DNA of 64,000 nt from Oscillospiraceae bacterium (GTDB lineage: Bacteria > Bacillota > Clostridia > Oscillospirales > Acutalibacteraceae): positions 186,001-250,000 of the forward strand of contig SVOT01000001.1 of the NCBI GenBank assembly GCA_015066225.1, given 5' to 3'. Both the position numbers and the translations under genes were made by a program. Shown one piece after another: positions 8,683 through 16,989 of the stretch. The stretch's first letter is position 1. Every line of letters begins with the position of its first letter. Below the pieces are notes generated by a model. That model worked only from the letters and a program-made list of their open reading frames with translations. It did no database searches and was not told the DNA's origin.

Positions 8683-10545
8683 ATGTTAAAAGATAAGATA
8701 GAAAAAATTCTTCCCTTAGTTCAAAAACCCGCAAGATACACCGGTGGGGAATTGAACTCTGTTGTAAAAAACAAAAAGAATACAGATATAAGATTTGCTT
8801 TTTGTTTCCCCGATACATATGAAATTGGTATGTCGCACCTCGGGATGAAAATTTTATATAGCTTAATTAACTCACGAGAGAATTATTGGTGTGAGCGTGT
8901 ATTTGCACCAGATGTTGATATGGAAGAGGTTATGCGCGAAAACGATATACCTCTCTTTGCTCTTGAGAGCAGAGATGCTTTGGCGGATTTTGACGTTGTT
9001 GGTTTTACAATTCAATATGAATTATGTTACACCAACATCCTTAATATGCTTAATTTGGCAAAAATCCCCCTTAAAAGTTACGAAAGAGGCGATTCATTAG
9101 ATATTCCGATAATTATCGCCGGCGGTCCCTGCGTCTGTAACCCTGAACCGTTAGCTGATTTTATTGATGCTTTTCAAATTGGTGAGGGCGAAGAAATGAT
9201 GCTCGAATTTCTTGATTTGCTTAATGAATGCAAAAAGAACCACACTTCCAGGAAAGAGTTTTTAAAGCAGGCTTCGCAAATCAAGGGTATTTACGTGCCT
9301 TCACTTTATAATGTTGAGTATAACAGTGACGGAACTATAAAAAAGGTTACACCTATCGAGGGTGCACCCGAAAAGGTTGATAAACGTGTTGTTGCCGATC
9401 TTGATAACATTTTTTACCCCGATAAGTTCGTTGTTCCCTTTGTTGAAGTTGTTCACGACAGGGTAGTTCACGAAATTTTCCGTGGATGTATCCGTGGTTG
9501 TCGCTTTTGTCAAGCAGGCTTCTGGTATAGACCAATTAGAGAGAAAAATGTCGATACAATCAGCAAACAGAGTCGTAAATTAGCTTGCACAACAGGCTAT
9601 GATGAATTATCCTTATGCTCTCTTTCCAGTAGCGATTATACTAAAATCACCGAGCTTCTCGAGGTTCTTCTGGGATGGGCTACTCCTCAAAAAATCAATA
9701 TTGCTTTACCTTCTCTGAGAATTGATAATTTCTCTGATGAATTAAAAGAAAAGCTTGCTCTTGTAAGACGCTCGGGCTTAACGTTTGCCGCCGAAGCGGG
9801 TACGCAAAGAATGCGTGACGTAATAAACAAAAATATTACGGAATCAGAAATTTTAACAACCTGCAGAAAAGCATTTGTTGGTGGTTGGACAGCTGTTAAA
9901 CTGTACTTTATGATAGGTCTTCCTACTGAAACAGATGAAGACGTAATCGGAATTAACGAACTTTCTCAAAAGGTTGTTGAAGAATTCTATTCTAATCCCG
10001 ATAAACCAAAAGGCAAAGGTGTTTCGGTAAGTGCGGGTGTATCATCGTTTGTGCCAAAGCCCTGTACTCCCTTCCAATGGGAGCCCCAGGATACCGTTGA
10101 TGAATTAAAACGAAAACAGCAGCTGCTTTTAGCAACCTGCACCTCAAAGAAAATTACTTTCAGATTTCATAACGTAAACCTAACTTATCTTGAAGGCATT
10201 TTTGCCCGCGGTGACAGAAGACTTGGTAAGGTTATTGAAACAGCGTATAACAAGGGTTGCACCTTTGATAGTTGGGATGATAAATTCAACTTTGACGCCT
10301 GGATGGAAGCCTTTGATGAGTGTAACAGCGACAAAGCTTTTTACGCTAACAGGCGCAGAGATTATGATGAAATTTTACCTTGGGATCATATTAATTCTGG
10401 TATAAAAAAATCATTCTTAATTAATGAGAACGAAAAAGCAAAAGCCGCCCAAACAACACCCCATTGTCGACAGAATTGTGCTGCCTGTGGCTCAAATTCA
10501 TTGAACGGAGGAAAGTGCCATGCGCTCAATAAGAATTTGGTTTAA
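8683..10545 (+). CDS. TIGR03960-type B12-binding radical SAM protein
   Basis: A 620-residue protein. The N-terminal ~220 residues resemble a cobalamin-binding Rossmann region (TYEIGMSHLGMKILY, then IIIAGGPCVCNPEPLADF), and the radical SAM core carries CIRGCRFC (CxxxCxxC) near residue 270, with AAEAGTQRMRDVINKNI further on. This family is found next to spoIVFB and the TIGR03936 gene in many Clostridia; its reaction is not established, although a role in tRNA or ribosome-linked modification is often suspected. It overlaps the next gene by 26 bp, so the two are coupled. C-terminal CRQNCAACG may bind a further cluster or zinc. Confidence 0.88.
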   Translation: MLKDKIEKILPLVQKPARYTGGELNSVVKNKKNTDIRFAFCFPDTYEIGMSHLGMKILYSLINSRENYWCERVFAPDVDMEEVMRENDIPLFALESRDALADFDVVGFTIQYELCYTNILNMLNLAKIPLKSYERGDSLDIPIIIAGGPCVCNPEPLADFIDAFQIGEGEEMMLEFLDLLNECKKNHTSRKEFLKQASQIKGIYVPSLYNVEYNSDGTIKKVTPIEGAPEKVDKRVVADLDNIFYPDKFVVPFVEVVHDRVVHEIFRGCIRGCRFCQAGFWYRPIREKNVDTISKQSRKLACTTGYDELSLCSLSSSDYTKITELLEVLLGWATPQKINIALPSLRIDNFSDELKEKLALVRRSGLTFAAEAGTQRMRDVINKNITESEILTTCRKAFVGGWTAVKLYFMIGLPTETDEDVIGINELSQKVVEEFYSNPDKPKGKGVSVSAGVSSFVPKPCTPFQWEPQDTVDELKRKQQLLLATCTSKKITFRFHNVNLTYLEGIFARGDRRLGKVIETAYNKGCTFDSWDDKFNFDAWMEAFDECNSDKAFYANRRRDYDEILPWDHINSGIKKSFLINENEKAKAAQTTPHCRQNCAACGSNSLNGGKCHALNKNLV

Positions 10546-11182
10546 TAAGAAAGATTCTGCGAAATACATTTCACACCTTGATTTAACCCGTTGTCTTATC
10601 CGCGCTTTTCGCAGAACAGATATTCCGCTATGGTACACCGAGGGATTTAATCCTCATCCGCATCTTGTATTTGGTTTACCCTTACCCCTTGGTGTTGAGG
10701 GTATGCGCGAAACACTTGATATCAGATTAAATGACGACAGTTATCCGAATGAAAAGGTTTTGGAGCAGCTTAATCTGGCAACAGTGCCCGGTATAGATTT
10801 TATAGAAATTGCTGAGCCTGTTTTAAAGCCTCTTGCTGTTGTTTTTGGTGATTATACTGTATCCATCCCCAACGTTAATAATGCCGATGAGTTTATTGAA
10901 AAAATTAAAAGAGCCCTTAATGGTGGCGACATAACAATAGAAAAGAAGACCAAAAAAGGTGAGTTCAAGCAAATTAACGTTTGCGAACATATATCCGATG
11001 TCAGTTTTTATGCTGATGATACAACAGTTATGTTTAATTTCAGATTACCTGCGGGCAATGATTTTACAGTTAACCCGGTTCTTTTCTGCAAATCGCTGTT
11101 TTCGAAGATTGACTCATCTGACCTACTCCACAGAATAGTTCGAAACAGACTTTTAACTAAGGATTTGGAAGAATTCAGATAA
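10520..11182 (+). CDS. TIGR03936 family (DUF2344) radical-SAM-linked protein
   Basis: A 220-residue protein starting within the end of the TIGR03960 gene, with RBS GGAGGAAAG. N-terminal IRIWFNKKDSAKYISHLDL and IPLWYTEGFNPHPHLVFGLPL match the DUF2344 family, which is regularly encoded beside, or fused to, the TIGR03960 radical SAM protein. No function is proven; the coupling suggests a partner subunit or substrate-recognition protein. In many Clostridia an RNase G gene follows, but here cwlD does. Confidence 0.85.
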   Translation: MRSIRIWFNKKDSAKYISHLDLTRCLIRAFRRTDIPLWYTEGFNPHPHLVFGLPLPLGVEGMRETLDIRLNDDSYPNEKVLEQLNLATVPGIDFIEIAEPVLKPLAVVFGDYTVSIPNVNNADEFIEKIKRALNGGDITIEKKTKKGEFKQINVCEHISDVSFYADDTTVMFNFRLPAGNDFTVNPVLFCKSLFSKIDSSDLLHRIVRNRLLTKDLEEFR

Positions 11183-11222
11183 TTATAACAAGAAATTTTT
11201 CATATAATTAACAGGTGATTGT

Positions 11223-11936
11223 ATGAAAAAGCTTCTTTTTGCGATAATTCCCGTATTATTATCGTTAATTATTTTTATTTCTTCAATATTTTTCCCTGCA
11301 TCAATACCTCAAAACGTCAATTTGACTCAGGGCTATTCCTTGCCGGTTATAATTATTGATCCCGGTCACGGCGGTTTTGACGGGGGAGCTGTGTCAGTAA
11401 ACGGCACACCTGAAAAACATATTAACCTTCAAATTTGCTTGCTGCTCAATGAGTATCTTACTTCGTTTGGCTATAAAACAATAATTACGAGAGAAACAGA
11501 TATTTCACTTGAGGATACCGGCTTAAAAACAATCCGTTCTAAGAAAACATCTGACTTACACAACAGAATGAGCATTATGAGCAAAACAGAAAATGCCGTT
11601 TTCGTTTGTATTCATCAAAACTCTTCTACTAACTCAAGCTATAAAGGCTTTCAGGTGTTTTATTCACCGAATTTCAAGTCTAAAAGCGAGCTTCTGGCCA
11701 ATTGCATTCAAGAATCTGCTCTTACGGTTTTGCGAGAAGAAAAGCCTCGTAAGATTAAAGAATGTGGAAGCTCAGTATTTTTGATTTATAAAGCAGTTAA
11801 GCCTGCTGTATTAGTCGAGTGTGGGTTTATTTCTAATGCAGAAGAAGCAAATCTTTTGGAGTCAATACCACATCAGGAAAGAATTGCCTTTAGCATCGCT
11901 AACGGTATTCAAAAATATTTATCACAGGAATGGTAA
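11223..11936 (+). CDS. cwlD: N-acetylmuramoyl-L-alanine amidase, CwlD type
   Basis: A 237-residue amidase_3 enzyme with an N-terminal signal/anchor (about 4-22). Zinc-site motifs: IIDPGHGGFDGGAV (first H), a glutamate in PEKHINLQI, FVCIHQNSS (second H), and the catalytic-side EC in VLVECGFISN. It removes the peptide stem from N-acetylmuramic acid. The single domain, size and anchor fit CwlD, which starts muramic-delta-lactam formation in spore cortex, matching the sporulation neighbours. RBS AGGTGAT. One base separates its stop from radA. Confidence 0.85.
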   Translation: MKKLLFAIIPVLLSLIIFISSIFFPASIPQNVNLTQGYSLPVIIIDPGHGGFDGGAVSVNGTPEKHINLQICLLLNEYLTSFGYKTIITRETDISLEDTGLKTIRSKKTSDLHNRMSIMSKTENAVFVCIHQNSSTNSSYKGFQVFYSPNFKSKSELLANCIQESALTVLREEKPRKIKECGSSVFLIYKAVKPAVLVECGFISNAEEANLLESIPHQERIAFSIANGIQKYLSQEW

Positions 11937-11937
11937 T

Positions 11938-13308
11938 ATGGCTAAAACAAAAACGTTATTTGTGTGTAATAATTGCGGATATGAAACCGCAAAATGGTTT
12001 GGCAAATGCCCATCGTGCAGCGAATGGGATACAATGGAGGAACAGGTAGTGATTAATGAGCCTGCAAAAGGCTCCAGAAATCATTTATCTTCAGCCCCTG
12101 GTAAAGCACTGCCATTATCCAAAATCGATTCAAGCAACGAAATCCGCTATAATACGGGTATCGGTGAGTTTAACCGTGTTTTGGGAGGTGGACTTGTTAA
12201 GGGTTCATTGGTTTTAATTTGCGGTGATCCCGGTATTGGTAAATCTACAATTTTATTACAGATTTGTGAGCTTTTGAATAGAGATTTATCTATTCTTTAC
12301 GTATCGGGTGAAGAATCTGCTTATCAGATTAAAATGAGAGCACAAAGACTTAACGTTTCAAGCGATAGGCTTTCAATAATGTGCGAAACCGATGCAGAAA
12401 TAATAAGTGAATATATTAAAAGCGAAAAGCCGGACGTTGTTATGATCGACTCAATTCAGACTATGAGTATAAACGACGTAGCCTCAACAGCCGGTAGCCT
12501 CACACAGGTAAGAGAATGTACAAACCTTTTTATGAGAACGGCGAAGAATTTTGATATTCCAATTATCCTCGTCGGTCACGTTAATAAGGATGGCAATATT
12601 GCAGGACCAAAAGCGCTCGAACACATAGTTGATACTGTTTTATATTTTGAGGGTGAGCGCAATCTTACATACAGAATTTTAAGAACAACAAAAAACCGTT
12701 TCGGTTCAACTAACGAAATCGGCGTTTTTGAAATGACAGGCAAAGGCTTGAATGAAATAGAAAGTCCGTCACTTGCAATGATATCCGGCAGACCTGTTAA
12801 CGTATCGGGTACCTGTGTGACGTGCCTAATCGAGGGCTCAAGACCAATTCTCGCCGAGGTACAAGGTCTTGCAACTGCTTCCGGCTACGGCAACCCACGA
12901 CGTATGGCTGCAGGTTTTGATTACAACAGAATGGCAATGCTCATTGCTATTCTCGAAAAGCGTTCCGGTTATTTCCTTGGTAATATGGATTGTTTTGTAA
13001 ATATAGTCGGAGGTCTCAAAGCGGATGAGCCTGCATGTGACCTTGCGGTTGCTTTGTCGCTTATTTCAAGCTTCAAAGACTCTGTTATAGACAGCTCTAC
13101 AATCGTCTTTGGCGAAATCGGATTAGCGGGTGAAATCAGAACAGTCACAAACTGTGAGCAACGTATCCGAGAGTGTCAGCGTTTAGGCTTCAAGCGCTGC
13201 ATTGTGCCCCGTCAGAACTTATCAACTCTTCCAAAAAACAGCTTTACTGATATTGAAATTATTGGTGTTAGAAATATCAGAGAGGCCTTTGAATCTGCAA
13301 TATTATGA
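11938..13308 (+). CDS. radA: DNA repair protein RadA
   Basis: A 456-residue RecA-like ATPase helping branch migration in recombination. Order of parts: N-terminal zinc finger (CNNCGYETAKWFGKCPSC), Walker A GDPGIGKST near residue 100, the RadA-specific KNRFG motif near 255, and a Lon-protease-like C-terminal domain (GGLKADEPACDLAVALS). The track begins at 11821 inside cwlD; ATG 11938 gives the normal MAKTKTLFVC start, with AGGAATGG upstream. It overlaps the following gene by 4 bp (ATGA). Confidence 0.95.
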   Translation: MAKTKTLFVCNNCGYETAKWFGKCPSCSEWDTMEEQVVINEPAKGSRNHLSSAPGKALPLSKIDSSNEIRYNTGIGEFNRVLGGGLVKGSLVLICGDPGIGKSTILLQICELLNRDLSILYVSGEESAYQIKMRAQRLNVSSDRLSIMCETDAEIISEYIKSEKPDVVMIDSIQTMSINDVASTAGSLTQVRECTNLFMRTAKNFDIPIILVGHVNKDGNIAGPKALEHIVDTVLYFEGERNLTYRILRTTKNRFGSTNEIGVFEMTGKGLNEIESPSLAMISGRPVNVSGTCVTCLIEGSRPILAEVQGLATASGYGNPRRMAAGFDYNRMAMLIAILEKRSGYFLGNMDCFVNIVGGLKADEPACDLAVALSLISSFKDSVIDSSTIVFGEIGLAGEIRTVTNCEQRIRECQRLGFKRCIVPRQNLSTLPKNSFTDIEIIGVRNIREAFESAIL

Positions 13309-14051
13309 GTAAACTGGTATCTTCACCTAATTTGCCTGAAAATAAAGTAAAAAAGCTTATTATCGGAAAGTGTAATACAAAAGAAATTGCCGAATTAAAC
13401 GAACTGAGCATTGATACGGTATGCATTGAAGGCGGTAACAGCCTTGATTCAGAAATACGCTCACACGCCGACGTTCTTTGCTTTAACACAGGAAAAGGGG
13501 AGTTGTTCGTTTCACCGGAGCTTAATGAATTGAATTTAACATCTGACCGATTCAAGGTTACACAAATAAAGAATAGTGTCAGGTCGCCTTATCCTGAAGA
13601 TGTACCATTGAATTGTGCTTTTATAGGTGATAAGATTATTTGCAACACAAAATATGTTTCTGATGAAATTGTCTCGTTTGCAGAAAAGAACAAACTAACA
13701 ATTATTCATACAAACCAAGGATATTCAAAATGCTCATTATGTGTTGTAAATAAAAATGCTGTTATTACAGAAGATGCCGGATTGTATAGATTGTTAAAAT
13801 TTTATCAATTTGATGTCCTGAAAATTGAATCCGGACAAGTTTATTTATCAAAAAACCATAGTGGATTTATTGGTGGAGCCTCAGGTTTACTCAGTAATAA
13901 GTTAATTTACTTTAGCGGGAACATTTACAGCCACAAAAACTACAATAATATAAAATGCTTTTTAGATAATTATTCAATAAACATTTATTGTAATAAATCA
14001 CGTCAATTAAGAGATTTCGGCGGAATTATTCAATTAACGGAAGAAAACTGA
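13305..14051 (+). CDS. GME-fold protein, DUF6873-like
   Basis: A 248-residue protein coupled to radA through an ATGA overlap. I do not see a standard enzyme motif that proves function. The pattern of short repeated beta-alpha units, ADVLCFNTGKGELFV in the N-terminal half and GGASGLLSNKLIYFSGNI in the C-terminal half, resembles the DUF6873 'GME fold' family (guanidino-group-modifying-enzyme fold) that accompanies radA in Clostridia; this rests on memory of the family. Whether it has amidinotransferase-type catalysis is unknown. A weak hairpin (AACTGA...TCAGTT plus T-run) follows its stop. Confidence 0.6.
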   Translation: MSKLVSSPNLPENKVKKLIIGKCNTKEIAELNELSIDTVCIEGGNSLDSEIRSHADVLCFNTGKGELFVSPELNELNLTSDRFKVTQIKNSVRSPYPEDVPLNCAFIGDKIICNTKYVSDEIVSFAEKNKLTIIHTNQGYSKCSLCVVNKNAVITEDAGLYRLLKFYQFDVLKIESGQVYLSKNHSGFIGGASGLLSNKLIYFSGNIYSHKNYNNIKCFLDNYSINIYCNKSRQLRDFGGIIQLTEEN

Positions 14052-14133
14052 AAAAATCCGTTTAATCAGTTTTTTTAAAATGATGAAAGCATCGTCAGAA
14101 AAATTTCTGTTAAAGTAGAAAGGAATCAATATT

Positions 14134-14238
14134 ATGAAAAATCCCGAGAAAAACGCAGTAGCCAAGCTTGGCTACACAGTTACAATGATTGTGGTTACAT
14201 CTGCAATTCTTGTTGTTATGAAGAAATATAAAAAATAA
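14134..14238 (+). CDS. Small single-pass membrane protein (34 aa)
   Basis: Too short for the ORF track. ATG 14134 is preceded by GAAAGGA with 9-bp spacing. The peptide starts MKNPEKNAVAKLG, then a hydrophobic run of about 18 residues (VTMIVVTSAILVV), then a basic tail MKKYKK, so a single membrane helix with N-out/C-in is likely by the positive-inside rule. It is on the same strand as radA and the GME-fold gene, between a weak terminator and the recombinase gene. Function unknown. Good ribosome site and coding-like ends argue that it is real. Confidence 0.55.
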   Translation: MKNPEKNAVAKLGYTVTMIVVTSAILVVMKKYKK

Positions 14239-14285
14239 TAGTTTATCTGGTTAACTTAATTTTTTTATTCTTTTTCCCTGCCCCT

Positions 14286-14315
14286 AATTATACAAAACTT
14301 TAATTTTGTATAATT
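14286..14315. repeat. Perfect 12-6-12 palindrome before the recombinase gene (dif-like candidate)
   Basis: AATTATACAAAA, six bases CTTTAA, then TTTTGTATAATT. It ends 6 bp before the first ATG of the Xer-like gene. Two inverted recombinase half-sites about a 6-bp centre is the architecture of Xer/dif sites, although the bases do not match the common dif consensus. It also contains TATAAT, so an operator or promoter role is possible. Confidence 0.45.
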
Positions 14316-14321
14316 AATTCT

Positions 14322-15380
14322 ATGAAAATTAGAGGTATTAACTTGAAAAAACAAGATTTCTGGGAAATATTCCCCCCTTTTGTTGCTGAGTTTTTAAATT
14401 ACAACAGCGTTATAAAAAACAGGTCTGACCTGACCGTAATTGAATACGGTAATGATTTGCAGACTTTTTTCAGGTTTTTAAAAGTTATCCGTGGATTAGT
14501 TGACAGAGAAACTCCTTTTGAAGAAATCGCAGTAAATGACATTTCTATTGAGATGATTTCAACAGTTTCTCTCAACGATGCTTATATGTTTCTTGTTTAC
14601 TGCAAAGACAATAGAGATAACAATGAACGTACAAGGGCCCGAAAAGCAACTACCCTGCGAATGTTTTACAAATACTTAACCGTTCAGAAGAAATTATTAG
14701 ATGAGAATCCCCTGCAGGAGCTCGATAGCCCTAAAATAAAAAAGACTCTCCCCAAATATCTAACCCTTGAGGAAAGCCTTCAGCTTTTAAACGCTGTTGA
14801 CGGCAAATATAAGGAACGCGATTATTGTATTCTTACAATGTTTTTAAACTGCGGATTACGTCTTTCTGAGCTTGTTTCTTTAGATTTAACAGATATCCGT
14901 TCAAACAACACTCTTGTAGTTACAGGTAAAGGTAATAAAGAGCGCACTATTTACTTGAATGACGCCTGTATAGATGCAATTAATGCCTATCTCCCCTTTC
15001 GCAAGGTTGACGGCGTAAAAGACAGCGACAGAAATGCGTTGTTTATCAGCCATCAAAAAACAAGAATCAGCCCAAAAACTGTTCAATACATAGTAAAATC
15101 CAACTTAGAAAAGGCAGGTTTGGCAGGTAGAGAGCTTTCGACCCATAAACTAAGACATACAGCAGCAACACTGATGTATCAATATGGTAACGTTGATGTT
15201 CTGGCAATCAAAGAGATCCTTGGTCACGAAAGCCTCAGCACAACGCAAATTTATACTCATATTATGGATGAACAGCTTCAAAAAGCGGCTCAGGCAAACC
15301 CGCTAAGTGGTGTTAAAGCACCCAAGAGAGCTGATTACGACCTTAATAAACTAAATGATGCCGAAGAAGCCGATAAATAG
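14322..15380 (+). CDS. Xer-like tyrosine recombinase
   Basis: A 352-residue site-specific recombinase. The C-terminal catalytic set is complete: R in CGLRLSELVSL, K in TGKGNKERTI, HKLRHTAATLM (HxxR), LGHESLSTTQIYTH (H and the nucleophile Y). The N-terminal SAM-like DNA-binding part is longer than in XerC/XerD (about 295-300), making the protein closer in length to XerS/XerH-type single recombinases. ATG 14322 has no ribosome site; TTG 14343, in frame with AGAGGT 6 bp before, is a serious alternative start. It overlaps the spoIIM-like gene tail-to-tail by 30 bp. xerD/ripX lies near spoIIM in Bacillus as well, which supports a chromosome-resolution role. Confidence 0.85.
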   Translation: MKIRGINLKKQDFWEIFPPFVAEFLNYNSVIKNRSDLTVIEYGNDLQTFFRFLKVIRGLVDRETPFEEIAVNDISIEMISTVSLNDAYMFLVYCKDNRDNNERTRARKATTLRMFYKYLTVQKKLLDENPLQELDSPKIKKTLPKYLTLEESLQLLNAVDGKYKERDYCILTMFLNCGLRLSELVSLDLTDIRSNNTLVVTGKGNKERTIYLNDACIDAINAYLPFRKVDGVKDSDRNALFISHQKTRISPKTVQYIVKSNLEKAGLAGRELSTHKLRHTAATLMYQYGNVDVLAIKEILGHESLSTTQIYTHIMDEQLQKAAQANPLSGVKAPKRADYDLNKLNDAEEADK

Positions 15381-15992
15381 CTTTATTCCAATTGTTTTTA
15401 TGATGCTGCCAATTAACAACGGTAAACACATCACGCAATAATACATAGCAATATCTCTTAACGAATAACAAGCTTTTGATGCTCTTCCGTTAATTACCAC
15501 ACAAAATAATTCAACAGACATTTTCATACTTTCACAGCAGCACTTTAACAAAGTCGCTGCTGTTATTGCGTAAAAAGGGATATTTCCAAGAACACAAAAA
15601 ATAAAACCCGTTAATCCATAGTTAGTAAAATAACAACAAATGCTACTGCCAAAAATTAACCCCAGAACGAATGGTAATAAACATAAAGCAGGTGTTCCGA
15701 CAGCACAGAAACCTAAAATAAAAGCAAAAAAAACAAATAGCAGCGATATTAAAAAGTATGTAAAAAAACAATTAATAAAGCTTAATTTACTGCAAGAAAA
15801 CAAAAAACTGTCAAATAGGTTGCAAAGCACATTATTATCACTTTTTAACAGTCTTGAAGAAGTGAAAATACCAAGAATGAGCCCGCATATCAAAACAGAA
15901 CTTAAAATTATAACCACTTTATCAAATTTGAATTTATTGATATTTTTTAAATTTAATCTGTTAGCTTTAATAACTATACTTTTTTTCATCAT
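15351..15992 (-). CDS. Stage II sporulation protein M-like membrane protein
   Basis: A 213-residue protein with about five hydrophobic segments. The core FAFILGFCAVGTPALCLLPFVLGLIFG resembles the SpoIIM family, whose Bacillus member acts with SpoIID and SpoIIP in septal peptidoglycan removal during engulfment. spoIIM stands near the XerD-type gene in Bacillus too. RBS AGAGG, 6 bp before ATG 15992. It is cysteine-rich (several CC pairs), unlike its neighbours. Its 3' end overlaps the recombinase gene by 30 bp in antisense. It follows the TIGR04086 gene by 11 bp, so it probably ends the yajC transcript. Confidence 0.7.
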   Translation of the reverse strand: MMKKSIVIKANRLNLKNINKFKFDKVVIILSSVLICGLILGIFTSSRLLKSDNNVLCNLFDSFLFSCSKLSFINCFFTYFLISLLFVFFAFILGFCAVGTPALCLLPFVLGLIFGSSICCYFTNYGLTGFIFCVLGNIPFYAITAATLLKCCCESMKMSVELFCVVINGRASKACYSLRDIAMYYCVMCLPLLIGSIIKTIGIKLFIGFFGII

Positions 15993-16003
15993 TTAAAACC
16001 TCT

Positions 16004-16387
16004 TTATTTTCGTGAATTAGCCGCCAATACTCCACCAACTACGCAACTTAGTACAGCTACAAGACCCATTAAAAGCGAGAACGCCGAAACATTAAAACAA
16101 AATAAATACGATATCAGAAACAGAAGCAAAGAATACAACACACCCGCCTTGATTCCTGCTTCAAATCCCCTGTTACTCGAGTTTTTATAAAGAAATTTTG
16201 ATGAAATCAAGCCACCGATAGCAATAAAAATATAAGGAATGTAAAATATAAGCCTTGAATCAGTCGAGGTATAAAATAATATGATTGCGGTTATGGCTAC
16301 ACCCAAAAGAAAGAACGCAAGACCACTAAAAATTGAAATTACATATTTTTTGATTATGTTTTTTAAAAGTGTATTATCTGAAGACAT
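16004..16387 (-). CDS. TIGR04086-family membrane protein
   Basis: A 127-residue protein with four hydrophobic helices (about 15-35, 42-62, 78-98, 103-122) and a short basic tail. Size, topology and position beside yajC match the TIGR04086 family of Clostridia, which has no known function. Its ribosome site GGAGG is half buried in the 3' arm of a hairpin immediately upstream, so translation may depend on melting of that stem, for example by read-through ribosomes or RNA polymerase from yajC. Confidence 0.75.
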   Translation of the reverse strand: MSSDNTLLKNIIKKYVISIFSGLAFFLLGVAITAIILFYTSTDSRLIFYIPYIFIAIGGLISSKFLYKNSSNRGFEAGIKAGVLYSLLLFLISYLFCFNVSAFSLLMGLVAVLSCVVGGVLAANSRK

Positions 16388-16428
16388 AAAAAAACCTCCG
16401 CATAGCCTTTTTTCAAGGATATGCGGAG
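16388..16428 (-). terminator. Terminator-like hairpin overlapping the TIGR04086 ribosome site
   Basis: On the minus strand CTCCGCATA / TATGCGGAG (9 bp), extended by 4 bp after one mismatch, followed by G and seven Ts and then the ATG of the next gene. It lies 10 bp after yajC. GGAG of the GGAGG site is within the stem. Confidence 0.7.
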
Positions 16429-16438
16429 ATTCGCAATT

Positions 16439-16912
16439 TTATTCTGCTTTTTCTTCAACTGTTGATTCAACATTTGCGTCTTCTGTCTCGCCAATGTTTT
16501 CAACCTTTTTTGTTTTTTTCTTTTTGCCTTCAACTGCTTTATCGATAGCAGCCTGTTCATTTTTTGCCTGTTTAGCCTCTGCAGCAGCCTTTCTTTCAGC
16601 TTCCATACGAGCGTTTGCTGTATCATTTGTCTGAATAGCCCAACGCTGGAACTTCATCTTAATTCTGTCTGCACCTGTTTCAAGAACGATACTGTCCTCT
16701 TTAACAGTAACAACTCTGCCCATAATGCCGCCGATTGTTGTGATTTCGTCACCAATCTGGATTGAATCACGCATCTGCTGCTCTTGCTTCTGTTTCTTCT
16801 TCTGAGGACGAATCATAAGAAAATACATAGCAGGAATCATTAAAAGCATAAGAATCATGCCCATAGGACTGCCATTAGGTGTTTCACCGGCTAATAAAAT
16901 AAAATCAAACAT
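16439..16912 (-). CDS. yajC: Preprotein translocase subunit YajC
   Basis: A 157-residue protein: one N-terminal membrane helix (about 13-31, ending MIRPQKKKQKQ, the YajC hallmark), a small beta domain (IGDEITTIGGIMGRVV), then an unusually long Lys/Glu/Ala-rich tail of about 70 residues, where the typical protein has about 90-110 residues in all. YajC associates with SecDF/YidC. The start is ATG 16912 rather than the track's 16927, because GGAGGA precedes it. It has a promoter (16945-16972) and seems to lead the transcript into TIGR04086 and the spoIIM-like gene. Position downstream of tgt/queA is the common bacterial order. Confidence 0.92.
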   Translation of the reverse strand: MFDFILLAGETPNGSPMGMILMLLMIPAMYFLMIRPQKKKQKQEQQMRDSIQIGDEITTIGGIMGRVVTVKEDSIVLETGADRIKMKFQRWAIQTNDTANARMEAERKAAAEAKQAKNEQAAIDKAVEGKKKKTKKVENIGETEDANVESTVEEKAE

Positions 16913-16944
16913 TATAAAATCCTCCAAAAAATTCGTACCAATGT

Positions 16945-16972
16945 ATTATACTATATTTTTAAAAATATACAA
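16945..16972 (-). promoter_or_regulatory. Putative SigA-type promoter for yajC
   Basis: Minus strand TTGTAT, 16-bp spacer, TATAAT; start point near 16938, about 26 bp before ATG 16912. Confidence 0.55.
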
Positions 16973-16989
16973 TAGTTTTTCACAAAATA

